Shown here piece after piece: positions 8,569 through 18,063 of a stretch of 64,000 bases of DNA. The translations under genes and the position numbers were made by a program. Under the pieces are notes generated by a model that had not been told where the DNA came from, did not search any database, and saw only the letters and a list, made by a program, of their open reading frames with translations. Position 1 is the stretch's first letter. Each line of letters begins with the position of its first letter. Source of the stretch: Cupriavidus pampae (lineage in GTDB: Bacteria > Pseudomonadota > Gammaproteobacteria > Burkholderiales > Burkholderiaceae). The stretch is from the NCBI RefSeq assembly GCF_914271485.1, contig NZ_CAJZAG010000018.1:1-64000 (forward strand). Reading direction: 5' to 3'.

Positions 8569-8695
8569 CACGGTGGTAAGTGCCCCTTGTTACACAGCGC
8601 AGTCGGCTGCATTTGGTAGCATTGCGACGCGGGCCGTTGCATGCGGCCCTGTGGGGAGTGACCCCGAGACTCGCGTCAGGAAAATCAGAAAAGTG

Positions 8696-9379
8696 ATGAA
8701 AAAGGGCAGCGAACAGACCTACGAAGTGCTGAAGAAGCGAATCGTGGCGGGGCACTACACGGCTGGCACCCAGCTCAAGGAGGAGCACATCGCCGAGGAC
8801 ATCGGCGTGAGTCGCACGCCAGTGCGCGCCGCTCTCAAGAGACTGATCGACGACGGCCTTGCCGTGCAGGAAACCGGTCGCGGCGTGTTTGTCGCCGGTT
8901 TTACGCGCTGGGATATCGAGGACATGTTCCGTCTGCGCATTCGCCTCGAACCCTTTGCCGCGCGGCTGGCCGCGGAGCGGGCCGATGCGTCCACCATCGC
9001 GCGTCTGAAGCAGTGCAATCAGGAGATGGCTGGTGCTATCGAAGGTGCACGCGATTCCGAGAGTGGGATTGAGGCGGTGCAGGCAGCGAACAGTCGCTTC
9101 CACCGTTTGATGCTCGATGCCGCCGGGTCCCAGCGGCTGAAGACGATCCTCGAGACCATGATCGATATGCCGATCATCACACGCTCGTTCTTCCTCTACG
9201 AATATGCAGACCTGCTACGCAGCCTGCAACACCACCGCGATATCGCCATGGCGGTCGAGCTGCATGATGGCGACCTGGCCGAGCAGCTCATGTCAGTTCA
9301 TCTGCTGGTCTCTAACCAGCGGTTCATGAGCCGGCGGCTGGACAGTTTCGAGTCGCGTACGGATGACGTACAAAAATAG
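8696..9379 (+). CDS. GntR-family regulator, FCD subfamily
   Basis: 227 residues from the ATG at 8696, which matches the family start (MKKGSEQTYEVLKKRIVAGHY); the frame is open 53 codons further back with no GntR homology. N-terminal winged helix with VSRTPVRAALKRLIDDGLA, then a C-terminal all-helical FCD effector domain from about residue 80. FCD domains bind small carboxylic acids, often through a metal. Divergent from the aldolase operon and followed on its own strand by the dehydrogenase and a Bug gene, it probably controls both arms. Confidence 0.9.
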   Translation: MKKGSEQTYEVLKKRIVAGHYTAGTQLKEEHIAEDIGVSRTPVRAALKRLIDDGLAVQETGRGVFVAGFTRWDIEDMFRLRIRLEPFAARLAAERADASTIARLKQCNQEMAGAIEGARDSESGIEAVQAANSRFHRLMLDAAGSQRLKTILETMIDMPIITRSFFLYEYADLLRSLQHHRDIAMAVELHDGDLAEQLMSVHLLVSNQRFMSRRLDSFESRTDDVQK

Positions 9380-9518
9380 AACAATTTAGCGTCTGCGACG
9401 CACTTCAGCCCTTCAGACTATGCAGAAATTTTCCACGTTTACCCTGAAAACCTAGATTTGTCGTTGTTCTGACTGTATTTTTTTTGTACTCTTTGGCTTC
9501 ATTAGCAAGGAGGCAGTC

Positions 9519-10379
9519 TTGAACATCGCAATCATCGGCCTGGGCGAAGTCGGCCGCTGCTACGTCAGCGCGCTCGCCACTATTCCGGGCACCACCTTCC
9601 AGTTCTGCGACACCCATTTGTCGCAGGCAGGCCGTGAGCTCGTCGCGAGCTTTGACCTGAGTGTTCATGATCAGATCGGTCCCTGGCTTGCTGATGCCGA
9701 CTGGGTGCTGTCCTGCGTGTTCGGTGCCGTGGCGCTCGACGTGGCAGGCCAATGCTTCGAGCAGATGAAGCTCGGCGCGCGCTATGCCGATCTGACGACG
9801 GCTAGCCCCGCGGACAAGCGTGTGGCGGCTGTGCGTGCGAAGGCCAAGGGCATCGGTTACGCGGATGTCGCAGTCATGGGCGCGATCTCGCTGGCGTTGT
9901 CGAAGACGCCGCTGCTGTGCGCGGGCGATGCCGCGGACGACTTTGCGGCACTGATCCAGCGTTCGGGCGGCAATGCGCGCGTCGTCGAAGGCGGTGCAGC
10001 AGGCGATGCCATCTCGTTGAAGGTTCTGCGCAGCGTGTTCACCAAGGGGATGGAGGCGCTCGCGGTGGAACTGCTGATGGCGGCGGAGAAGCAGGGCGTG
10101 CGCGCGAAGCTGTATGGCGTACTGAAGGACATCGATGACAGTCCGCTCGAGGACTTCATCAACATGCTAGTGCGCACGCACACGATTCATGCGCGGCGAC
10201 GTACGCACGAAGTGGCGGAAGCACAGAAGGAATTGCAGGGGGCGGGACTGACATCACTCGTGCTACCCGGCGTGGAGGCCCGCTTCGCCAGCACCGCCGC
10301 CGCGATTGAGGCCGGCCCGGTAGGAGAGAACCCGTCGCTTGAGGACGCACTTCAGTGGCTCCTCCGCCAGGCTGCATAA
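9519..10379 (+). CDS. NAD(P)-dependent 6-phosphogluconate dehydrogenase-like oxidoreductase with DUF1932
   Basis: 286 residues. The N-terminal Rossmann fold opens at once with IAIIGLGEVGRCY (GxGxxG-type). The C-terminal helical half (GGAAGDAISLKVLRSVFTKGMEAL) matches the DUF1932 domain of beta-hydroxyacid-dehydrogenase relatives, with the family lysine in SLKVLR. Start is TTG at 9519, supported by AAGGAGG seven bases upstream. Likely oxidises a hydroxy acid formed in the module; the substrate is not readable. A TTGTAC half-site lies 30 bases upstream. Confidence 0.8.
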   Translation: MNIAIIGLGEVGRCYVSALATIPGTTFQFCDTHLSQAGRELVASFDLSVHDQIGPWLADADWVLSCVFGAVALDVAGQCFEQMKLGARYADLTTASPADKRVAAVRAKAKGIGYADVAVMGAISLALSKTPLLCAGDAADDFAALIQRSGGNARVVEGGAAGDAISLKVLRSVFTKGMEALAVELLMAAEKQGVRAKLYGVLKDIDDSPLEDFINMLVRTHTIHARRRTHEVAEAQKELQGAGLTSLVLPGVEARFASTAAAIEAGPVGENPSLEDALQWLLRQAA

Positions 10380-10421
10380 CGACACAAGCATCGCCACGAT
10401 AAAAAATCTCGGAGACAGGAC

Positions 10422-11393
10422 ATGCGTACCCTCTATCTCGCAGCAGCGATTCTTGCAGCGACGTTTGCGCCCCCGGCAGTGTCTGCTGCAGACAAGTACC
10501 CCAATAAACCTGTGCGTATGCTGGTGGGCTTTCCGCCCGGTGGTTCAGCGGATATCAACGCCCGCATCGTCGCCCAGGGACTGGCCTCGCAGCTGTCCGG
10601 CTCGATCGTCCCGGACAACAAGCCCGGCGCCGGCGGCAATATCGCGGCCACGGAAGCCAAGCGCGCGGCGCCCGATGGTTACACGATCTTCTACAGTACC
10701 TCGGCTATCGTGCTTGCGCCGTCGCTGTACCAGAACGTCCAGTTCGATGCGTTCACGGATTTCGTGCCGATCAGCCTGACGGCCAATATTCCGCTGGTCC
10801 TCGTCACGACGCCGAACCTGCCCGTGAGCAACGTCAAGGAACTCGTTGCCAACGCGAAGGCCAATCCCGGCAAGCTGAATTACGCATCATCGGGCGCGGG
10901 GGCCCTGCTACACCTCGGTGGCGCGCTCTTCGCCAAGGAGATGGGCATCCAAGCTACGCACGTAGCGTACAAGGGCAGCGCGCCCGCCATCACGGACTTG
11001 ATTGCAGGAGCGACGCAGTTCATGTTCCTTCCGCTCAACGAGGCCACGCCGCATATCAAGACCGGCAAGCTGAAGGCGCTTGCGCTTACCAGCAACAAAC
11101 GAACGCCGATCCTTCCAGACGTTCCGACAATCAAGGAAGCGACTGGTCTGGACTCGCTGGTAATGGGCGCATGGCAGGGCATTTTGGTACCAAAGGGCAC
11201 GCCCGATGCCATCGTGACACAGCTGCGCGATGCCACGGCACACGCGTTGCAGAACAAGGCGGTGCGCGCCAAGCTGCAGGACCAAGGCTCCGAAATTCTT
11301 GGCGGAACGCCGCAGCAGTACACGGACTACATGAAGAGCGAATCGGTGCGATGGACGCGCGTAATCAAGGAATCCGGCGCGAAGATCGAATAG
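10422..11393 (+). CDS. Bug-family periplasmic solute-binding protein
   Basis: 323 residues. Signal peptide with cleavage near VSAADKYP, then PVRMLVGFPPGGSADINAR, NKPGAGGNIAATEAKRAAPDGYT and the closing DVPTIKEATG. All Bug hallmarks are present with no frame break. It follows the dehydrogenase by 42 bases and ends in a strong terminator, so dehydrogenase plus Bug form one transcript. It is the second receptor of module A, clearly diverged from the one at 6711-7670, suggesting two different ligands. Confidence 0.9.
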   Translation: MRTLYLAAAILAATFAPPAVSAADKYPNKPVRMLVGFPPGGSADINARIVAQGLASQLSGSIVPDNKPGAGGNIAATEAKRAAPDGYTIFYSTSAIVLAPSLYQNVQFDAFTDFVPISLTANIPLVLVTTPNLPVSNVKELVANAKANPGKLNYASSGAGALLHLGGALFAKEMGIQATHVAYKGSAPAITDLIAGATQFMFLPLNEATPHIKTGKLKALALTSNKRTPILPDVPTIKEATGLDSLVMGAWQGILVPKGTPDAIVTQLRDATAHALQNKAVRAKLQDQGSEILGGTPQQYTDYMKSESVRWTRVIKESGAKIE

Positions 11394-11423
11394 CCGTACG
11401 AGCTAACGAAGCCTGCTTCGCAT

Positions 11424-11451
11424 GCCACGTACCCGCGTACGTGGCCTTTTT
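11424..11451 (+). terminator. Rho-independent terminator after the Bug gene
   Basis: GCCACGTAC and GTACGTGGC form a perfect 9-bp stem with loop CCGC, followed by CTTTTTAC. It closes the dehydrogenase-Bug transcript 30 bases after the stop codon. Confidence 0.9.
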
Positions 11452-11510
11452 ACGGTATTTGTCAACGCGTTGCTCCCCGCCCGTCGCGCGTATGTAGTCG
11501 ATGTCCCATC

Positions 11511-13570
11511 ATGGCGAATCGTCAGCATTCGCAGCGCGTCGAGCACCGATCCCGGCCTAGATCATCTCTTCCTGCCGGCGCACGCGCGTTCGGCATTGCT
11601 TTGCTTGCGACTGCGGTACTTGCTGCCTGCGGTTCCGATGACAATGCCACTCCGGCCCAGTCAGCTACGCCGGGCGCCACCAAGGTTGTCGTAGACACAA
11701 GCAGGGCTGCGCCGGTAGTAGGCACCACGCAGACGCTGAAGGCGACGGTGTTTGCCGCCGATGGGAATGAGGTGAAAGGAGCAAGCTTTGCTTGGACGTC
11801 TTCCGACGAATCGGTTGCCGTGGTCACAGGGGCTTCGGACAAGTCGCCGGCAGGAATCTCGGCTTCGGTTCTGGTCAGCACCTATGCCACGGTGCAGACC
11901 CGCAATGCTGGCGTAGCCGATATCACGGCCACAGCGACGCTTGCCGATGGCGGCAGAGCCACCGCGGTTACGCATCTGGTAGTGCAGTCGGCGCCCGCAA
12001 AGTCGTACACGCTGACGCTGTCGCCCGCGACCCTGACAGTGACCGCCGGCGCGGCGGCTCAAACCGTGACCGCCGCCGTACGGCGTTCGGATGGCGTCGA
12101 TGGTATCGCCGACCTGACCAACTGGTCGTGGAGCACCGGCGATATCAGTTTCCCCGTGACCGCCGCGGTGGACGGCCATTCAGCACAGATCAGCAGTCCA
12201 TCATCTGCCACGCTGGGTGGCTCCGCCGTGCTCGCCGCCTGCGCGGATACACCCACAGGAGCCCGCCTGTGCGGCAACGCCGCGCTAGCCCGCCCGACGA
12301 CCGTGCCGCTGCCGACTTACACGGTGGGCGGTACGGTGTCCGGTCTGGCCGCGGGGAAGAGCCTGATGCTGGCCGGGGCCAACGGCGATACGGCGGTCGT
12401 CAGCGCCGGCGGAGCGTTTTCATTCCCCACCGACTTGTCGCCGGGACGCTGTATGGCGTGACGGTGTCTGGCCAGCCTGCCGGCCAGACCTGCACTGTGC
12501 AGAACGGCAGCGGCACCATCGCCGGCACCAACGTTACCGATGTGACGATCAACTGCGTGCAGGCCCAGTTCGTGGTCGTGCCCAACAGCGTGGATTTTAT
12601 GATTTCGGTCTATCGGATCGACCCGCGCAACGGAACGCTTGCCGCAGTGCCTGGCAGCCCGTTCGCCACAACGAGAAAGGTGACTGACATCGCCTTCCTG
12701 CCGTCGGGGCTGGTGGGCTACGCGATCATGCGCGACGACGACGCGGTGGAGGCATACCAGCTGGATCCAGCCACTGGCGCCCTGAGCGTTATCTCTGGCA
12801 CGAGCGCGCCGACCTCCCCGATGCCGGAGATTATCTCCGTGCATCCCACGGGCAAGTGGTTAATTATTGGCGCAGGGCGCACTGTCCTCGCATTCAGCAT
12901 CAACCCCATCACCAACACGGCGACGGCTACTGGACAAGGGTACTGGAGCGGTGACTTGAGCGGTCGTACATCAGGTGTCGCCGTGTCGCCGAATGGTCGG
13001 TTTATCTATTCGGTGAACACCACAACGGACGAGGTGTGGTCCATGGCCTTTGATCCGTTGCTCGGCACAGTCAATTTGCCAGACACGACGCCACCCACTG
13101 GCTCCTGCGCGCGTAGCGCTGTGGTGTCTGCCGATGGCCGGATGCTGTACTCCCTGAACATGTCCAGCAACACGATCGGCGTCGGCGCTATCGACCACGT
13201 TAGGGGTGCCGTGACCGCGATTGACGTTTTCCCGACCATGCTTTCGCCCACCGACATCGTGCTCGCCCCGTCGGGTCCGTTTGCCTATGTCCTGACTGGG
13301 GGGCAGACTGCAAATGGGATTCAGGTGGTGCGGCGCGATCTGACGACGGGTTTGTTCGATCAGAACCTGGGGAGCACGCCCACCGGCTTCAACGCGCAAC
13401 GCCTGCGCGTCGATTCGAGCGGGCGCTTCCTGTCTTCGCCATCCTTCCTCGGCGAGCTCTACGGCTTCGCAATCAATTCAACCACCGGTGCGCTGACACC
13501 GGTGCCTGGCAGTCCATTCCCCACGGGCAATGGCAATCTCGGCATGGCGATTGTCGAGCCGCTGCCATAG
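11511..13570 (+). pseudogene. Beta-propeller/Ig-like lipoprotein gene, interrupted by one frameshift
   Basis: The first frame (11511-12461) gives a lipoprotein signal with lipobox LAAC, then bacterial Ig-like repeats (TLKATVFAADGNEVKGASFAWTS-type). Its homology jumps to another frame at about 12441-12446, where CCGGGACGCTG lacks one base; the second frame then runs to 13570 as a lactonase/YncE-like beta-propeller (repeated PDGR/SPNGRFIYSVN-type blades). Joined, it would be about 686 residues and surface-exposed. Either one base was lost in sequencing or the gene is recently broken; no second lesion is visible. Function unknown; such propellers often bind partners rather than catalyse. Confidence 0.75.
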
Positions 13571-13795
13571 AGAGTCGGACGCAACGGTCCGCGACAGACA
13601 CCTCGCACCATCCAATGGAAAACTTCAGCGGCACCCGATGGGCTGTCGATACAAACGTAGGACGGACAGAATAGATCGGGCATGTATGGTTGCATTGGCA
13701 ACTCAGAATGCCGCTACAGCATACCCCTTCGGGAGAATCCTCATGGGGACACGTGTCCGATACAGTGCGAGGCTATCTAATAGCGGGGATCCGGC

Positions 13796-14167
13796 GTGCG
13801 GACAATCTTTGTCCTGTTGTGCTTATGGTCTACGGCCAGCAATGCGGCGACAATCTACCAGTGTCGAGATCCTCGCGGCCAAGTAGTGTTGCAGGATCGT
13901 CCCTGCGCGGAAGGCGCACCGGAGCGTGTTGTGCGCAGTGGCCAGGATATCGCCCGTGAGCGTTACCTCGCTGCGGATGGTGACGGATCGCAAGCGTACG
14001 CCCGGGGGCTCCTTTATGGGATCTCGTGCCGTACCGCGTTCGATGGGTATAACGCGGCCCGGAGATCCCAAGACGTCGCGGCAAAAAGCGATGACCTTCG
14101 TCGATTGCGTGAGACCAACGAGGCGGTCGCTAGAGCTGGTCGGCACTTATCCGAACTGGGCTGCTAA
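13796..14167 (+). CDS. DUF4124-type exported protein
   Basis: 123 residues with GTG start, signal peptide ending at SNAA, then TIYQCRDPRGQVVLQDRPC, the DUF4124 motif of small periplasmic proteins. The C-terminal half is a charged helix (DDLRRLRETNEAVARAG) ending in a terminal cysteine. Four cysteines allow two disulfides. Role unknown; DUF4124 proteins are common in beta- and gammaproteobacterial envelopes. It stands alone between the lipoprotein gene and the convergent MFS gene. Confidence 0.75.
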   Translation: MRTIFVLLCLWSTASNAATIYQCRDPRGQVVLQDRPCAEGAPERVVRSGQDIARERYLAADGDGSQAYARGLLYGISCRTAFDGYNAARRSQDVAAKSDDLRRLRETNEAVARAGRHLSELGC

Positions 14168-14310
14168 TTTCTCCTCATTGGGGGATCCGTCTCCTTCTGA
14201 CAGCAGTTGGTCGCACTATTGATGCCTGGTGGGGCGGGACGCTACGTCGCGAGGGGGGAATGATCCGCGCAGCACGACGGGTGTGACCGCGATGTTGATA
14301 CGCGTGGGGA

Positions 14311-15753
14311 TCATTGTCGGCTGCGATCTCGTTCTGCTTCAGAATTTTGTTTTTTGCGTTCCCATGCTGGCGGACTGGCGTCGCCCTGAATCAACGGCGC
14401 ACATGACACGCCTGCGTGCACCTCAACTTCGACGCGCGGCGCATTCCGCGTGGCAATCCAGTAGAGCATCGAGCTCAATGCGGCAGCGGCCGTGCCGACG
14501 ACGGCGAGCGATGTGGACAGGCCGTTCTGCGGATCGGCCAGCCGCTCATTAATCCAACCCACCGCGAACGGACCCACTCCACCGCTGATGGCATTGGTCA
14601 GAAATACGAGCAACGCGATGGAGCGGCCGCGCATCCGGTTGGGAATGGCAATCTGCAGCGGCACCGGCGCGAGCGCCATCACGATACTGGCGGCGAACGC
14701 GCAGACCCCGTACATGGCAAGAGCAAGCATCGCCGACGGGGCCAGCGGCGCGATGCACGCGGCCGGAACGAGCGCGGTGGCCGCGCACGCGGCGATACGC
14801 AACACCTTGCGTAGGGCGCCGCGGTCGGTGACTTTTCCCACGAGCAGCGTGGCAGTAATCACGCCCGCCATCCCGCCAAGCATATACATCGGCCCGGCAA
14901 GCTTTCCCACTTCGCTCGCACTGAGTCCGAACCGTCGAATGACCATCGTGGGAAACCACGCGGCGTGCGAATAGAACAGCAGGATCAGCGCCACATACCC
15001 GAAGAAGTAGGGTAGGCAGAAGCGGTTGCGCACGAATAGTTCCCTTAGCACCTCACGTAGCGGCGGCGCATCGCCGGCACTCTCCGCATTGCGGGTGCCC
15101 TGTCGAGCGGGCTCCTTGATCGTCAGGGCCACCAGCGCGGCGAGTGCGATGCCTGGAAGTCCCACAGTGAAAAAAACCATCTCCCAGGGGTGGAGGTCAT
15201 GCGCTGACAGCCACGCTGCCATTGCAGGTTGCTCCAGCCATCCAAGCAACGCTCCGCCGCCGAGTAGCGCGACGCCGCCGCCTGCATACGGGCCCAGCAT
15301 GAACGCGCCGCTCGCGCGCGCAACCTTGCGAGGAGGGAAGAGGTCGCTGAAAATCGACAACGCGGCAGGACTCAGCGCTGCCTCGGCGATGGCCGTTCCC
15401 GCGCGCCAGAGCAGCAGTTCCCAGAACGTCGTGGCGGTACCGCACATCGCGGTCGAGATGGCCCAGATGGCCACGCAGACGGCACTGAGCAAGACGCGAT
15501 TGGACCGGTCGACGAGCCGCGCCACGAAGACGCCCGCCGTCGCGTAGCACATCGTGAAGGTGATGCCTTGCAGCAGACCGATCTGCATATCGCTTAGCGA
15601 GAGCGACGCCTTGAGGGGCTGAACCAGAATGCTGACCACCTGGCGGTCGATGTACGAGAACGCGAAGCACAGAAAAAACATCCCGACGATGTATGCATGG
15701 GAAAACGCGCCATACGCCGTGGCCTCGGAGGAAGGGGGTTGGTTGTTCGGCAT
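14311..15753 (-). CDS. MFS transporter
   Basis: 480 residues from the ATG at 15753 (MPNNQPPSSEA); the frame is open far upstream but that part is a shadow of the deacylase gene. Twelve hydrophobic segments; the first loop signature reads DRQVVSILVQPLKASLSLSDMQ-like and the 2-3 loop GVFVARLVDRSNR. Sugar-phosphate/organic-anion MFS type. The C-terminus ends in a charged cytoplasmic tail. It follows the aspartoacylase-type deacylase gene by 50 bases, so it probably imports that enzyme's substrate or exports its product. Confidence 0.87.
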   Translation of the reverse strand: MPNNQPPSSEATAYGAFSHAYIVGMFFLCFAFSYIDRQVVSILVQPLKASLSLSDMQIGLLQGITFTMCYATAGVFVARLVDRSNRVLLSAVCVAIWAISTAMCGTATTFWELLLWRAGTAIAEAALSPAALSIFSDLFPPRKVARASGAFMLGPYAGGGVALLGGGALLGWLEQPAMAAWLSAHDLHPWEMVFFTVGLPGIALAALVALTIKEPARQGTRNAESAGDAPPLREVLRELFVRNRFCLPYFFGYVALILLFYSHAAWFPTMVIRRFGLSASEVGKLAGPMYMLGGMAGVITATLLVGKVTDRGALRKVLRIAACAATALVPAACIAPLAPSAMLALAMYGVCAFAASIVMALAPVPLQIAIPNRMRGRSIALLVFLTNAISGGVGPFAVGWINERLADPQNGLSTSLAVVGTAAAALSSMLYWIATRNAPRVEVEVHAGVSCAPLIQGDASPPAWERKKQNSEAERDRSRQ

Positions 15754-15803
15754 GTCGTTTGCAGGGAGATGGGTAACGTCAATGGGCAACAATCGGCTGC
15801 GAG

Positions 15804-16847
15804 CTATTGCCAGCGCGCATTGGCCGCCAGCAAGGCGATGCAGTCGCCCGGTTCCACGCGAGCAAACGTACGCGTGCAGACCACCATGCCATCGCCGGCG
15901 AAATGCAGTTCGCGCGGAGCCTCCCACGGCGCGTGTGGATCGAACAGCCGACCCGCCAGTTGGCCCGCCGTCACCGTCTCGCCCCGTCGGAAGCACGGCT
16001 CGAACACGCCATGCCTCGGCGCGAAGAGATAGTGACGGGCGCCGTCGACCCGGATCAGCGTGGTAGGGCGCTTCGCCGCCGCAGGCCGGTCGTGGCGCGT
16101 GAGCCCCGTTGCATGAAGGAACCGGCGCAGCCCGTCCTCGACGATTTTCACGCCATCGACGTTGCAGGCCGCGCCACCGCCAAACTCGCCACACAAAAAC
16201 AGCGTGCCATGGCGCTCCGCCGCCGCTCCATAGGTGCGGTCCTCACCGAGCAGATCCATGATCATCGTGTGCGGCGCCGCGAACGCGTCCACCAGCTTGA
16301 GGTATTCCGCATGCCGTTCGGCGTTGCCGGGCAGCGCGGCGAGCAGCGTAGGCATATGGTCGAACGATGCGCCCCCTGCGTGCAGATCGAACACGATGTC
16401 CGCTCGGGGAAAGAGCTCCGTATCGACATAGTGCGCAATCATCGCCGTCAGCGATCCGTTGCGATCGCCAGGAAACATGCGATTCAGATTCCCGCGGTCG
16501 ATTGGCGAGGTTCGCGAGCCATTGAGGAAGGCGGGGAAGTTCAGCGCGGGAATGACGATCAGGCGACCGTCGATGTGCATCGACGGCATGCGTTGCAGCA
16601 GCTTCATCAACGCCACCGGCCCCTCGTACTCGTCGCCGTGATTGCCGCCCGTCAGCAGGACCGTGGGGCCGTCGCCGTGCTTGAGCACGGCAATGGGCGT
16701 AGGTATATGTCCGTAGGCTGAGCGATCATGCGAATAGGGAATGCGTAACGTGCCCGTCTGAAAACCCTCGCGGTCATAGTCGATGTCCGTGGAGATCAGT
16801 GATTTCTGCGAAAGCGTAGGGGTGGAAGTGGATGACTGTCCGGGCAT
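15804..16847 (-). CDS. Succinylglutamate desuccinylase/aspartoacylase-family deacylase
   Basis: 347 residues from the ATG at 16847, preceded by AAGGAG. Zinc-carboxypeptidase-like fold: GGNHGDEYEGPVAL gives the metal His and Glu, FDLHAGG the second His, and NLNRMFPGD is typical of the DoeB/AstE branch. Members hydrolyse N-acyl bonds of amino acids (for example N-acetyl-diaminobutyrate in ectoine breakdown). No ectoine genes are near, so the acyl amino acid is unknown. Operon with the downstream MFS gene; upstream it shares sequence boxes with other genes of module B. Confidence 0.85.
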   Translation of the reverse strand: MPGQSSTSTPTLSQKSLISTDIDYDREGFQTGTLRIPYSHDRSAYGHIPTPIAVLKHGDGPTVLLTGGNHGDEYEGPVALMKLLQRMPSMHIDGRLIVIPALNFPAFLNGSRTSPIDRGNLNRMFPGDRNGSLTAMIAHYVDTELFPRADIVFDLHAGGASFDHMPTLLAALPGNAERHAEYLKLVDAFAAPHTMIMDLLGEDRTYGAAAERHGTLFLCGEFGGGAACNVDGVKIVEDGLRRFLHATGLTRHDRPAAAKRPTTLIRVDGARHYLFAPRHGVFEPCFRRGETVTAGQLAGRLFDPHAPWEAPRELHFAGDGMVVCTRTFARVEPGDCIALLAANARWQ

Positions 16848-16885
16848 ATTGTGTCTCCTTGAGGCGGGAACGGGTATGCACAAAC

Positions 16886-16946
16886 TATTGACGATTTGAT
16901 GAACGCGGACAATTGCCGTTGATTGCGGCTGCCGATGCCTTTCAGG
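16886..16946 (-). promoter_or_regulatory. Shared upstream boxes of the deacylase gene
   Basis: On the coding (minus) strand CCTGAAAGGCAT lies at 16946-16935 and ATCGTCAATA at 16895-16886, 39 bases before the start codon. The 12-mer recurs twice upstream of the gene at 21515 and the 10-mer recurs 40 bases before the tautomerase start at 22616, each in the same orientation relative to its gene. The upstream box is also part of a dyad, GATGCCTTTCAGGCATC. A common regulator or promoter class is likely. Confidence 0.45.
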
Positions 16947-17072
16947 CATCGCGTTCGACCTCCCGCAACTATTCCGTGCCGGAAATCATCATCGACGAAA
17001 CTTCACTAGGATCGGGGGGCGCGCTGTGGCGATACTCATCGTCGTGACACCAAGGATCGAGGAGAGTGAGAG

Positions 17073-18055
17073 ATGAAGCGTCCGACAAGAAACCTGCTGG
17101 CTGCCATGGCAATCGGCCTGATGGGGCCAGCGCTGTCAGGAATGAGCGTCGTCCATGCCGCGTGGCCGGAGAAGCCGGTCCGGTTGATCGTGCCAACCGC
17201 GCCTGGCGGGTGCCAGACATCGTCGCGAGGCTGTTCGGGGAAGCGCTTTCGCGGCGACTGGGGCAACCCGTGGTGGTCGAGAATCGGCCGGGAGCGGGCG
17301 GCAACATCGGCATTCAGGCGCTGCTGGCCGCGCCGGCCGATGGCTATACGGTGGCCTACGGTAACAACGCCACGCTGGCCACGAATCGCTTTCTGTATAG
17401 CAAGCTGCCTTACGACCCCGACAAGCTGCTGCCCATCGTCGGGCTCGTGACGACCTTCAGCATTCTCGCCGTCAATCCGTCGCTGCCAGTCAAGTCGGTT
17501 CAGGAGCTGGTGAGCTATGCGCGCGCGAATCCCGGCAAGTTGTCGATGGGATCGGCGGGCAACGGCACCACGAGCCATCTGGGCGGGGAATTGTTCAAGG
17601 TCATGACGCAGGTCGACGTCACGCATGTCCCGTACAAGGGAAGCACGCCAGCCTTGCAGGATCTCGTCGGCAACAGCGTTCAGCTGATGTTCGATAACGT
17701 GCCCTCGATCGGCCCCTATGTGTCGTCGCATCGGGTGCGTGCGCTGGCCGTGACGTCGCGCAATCGCTCGCCCCGTTATCCCGATCTTCCGACGCTGTCG
17801 GAAGCGGGGCTCAAGGGCTATGAGGTGACCGCGTGGGCCGGGTTGGTCGCGTCACCGGGCACGCCTCCGGAAGCGGTAGAGCGGCTGAACAAGGAGGTCA
17901 ACACGATCCTGCGCGATCCGGAATTCCGCGCGCAGCTGGACCGGTTGTCGTTCGAGCCGCTGGGCGGAACCGCGCGCGACTTTCAGGCGCTCATCGCCGC
18001 CGAAACCGTGAAATTCGGCGAACTCGTGCGCAAGAGCGGCGCCAAAGTGGATTGA
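17073..18055 (+). pseudogene. Bug-family solute-binding protein, single frameshift near the N-terminus
   Basis: The ATG at 17073 (after GGAGAGTGAGAG) opens a signal peptide ending VVHAAWPEKPVRLIVPTAPGG. At 17207-17211 GGCGGGTGCC appears to lack one G; the continuation VPDIVARLFGEAL and the rest (NRPGAGGNIG, PADGYTVAYG, PDLPTLSEAG) is in another frame up to 18055. Restoring one base gives a normal Bug protein of about 328 residues. The loss is in a G run, a common sequencing error, so the gene may be intact in the cell. The D-aminoacylase gene follows after 8 bases. Confidence 0.8.
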
Positions 18056-18063
18056 GGCACAGT

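Noticed and set aside
14229..14552. Plus-strand frames over the MFS gene 3' end
   Set aside because: They are antisense shadows of the transporter frame, which has clear membrane segments.
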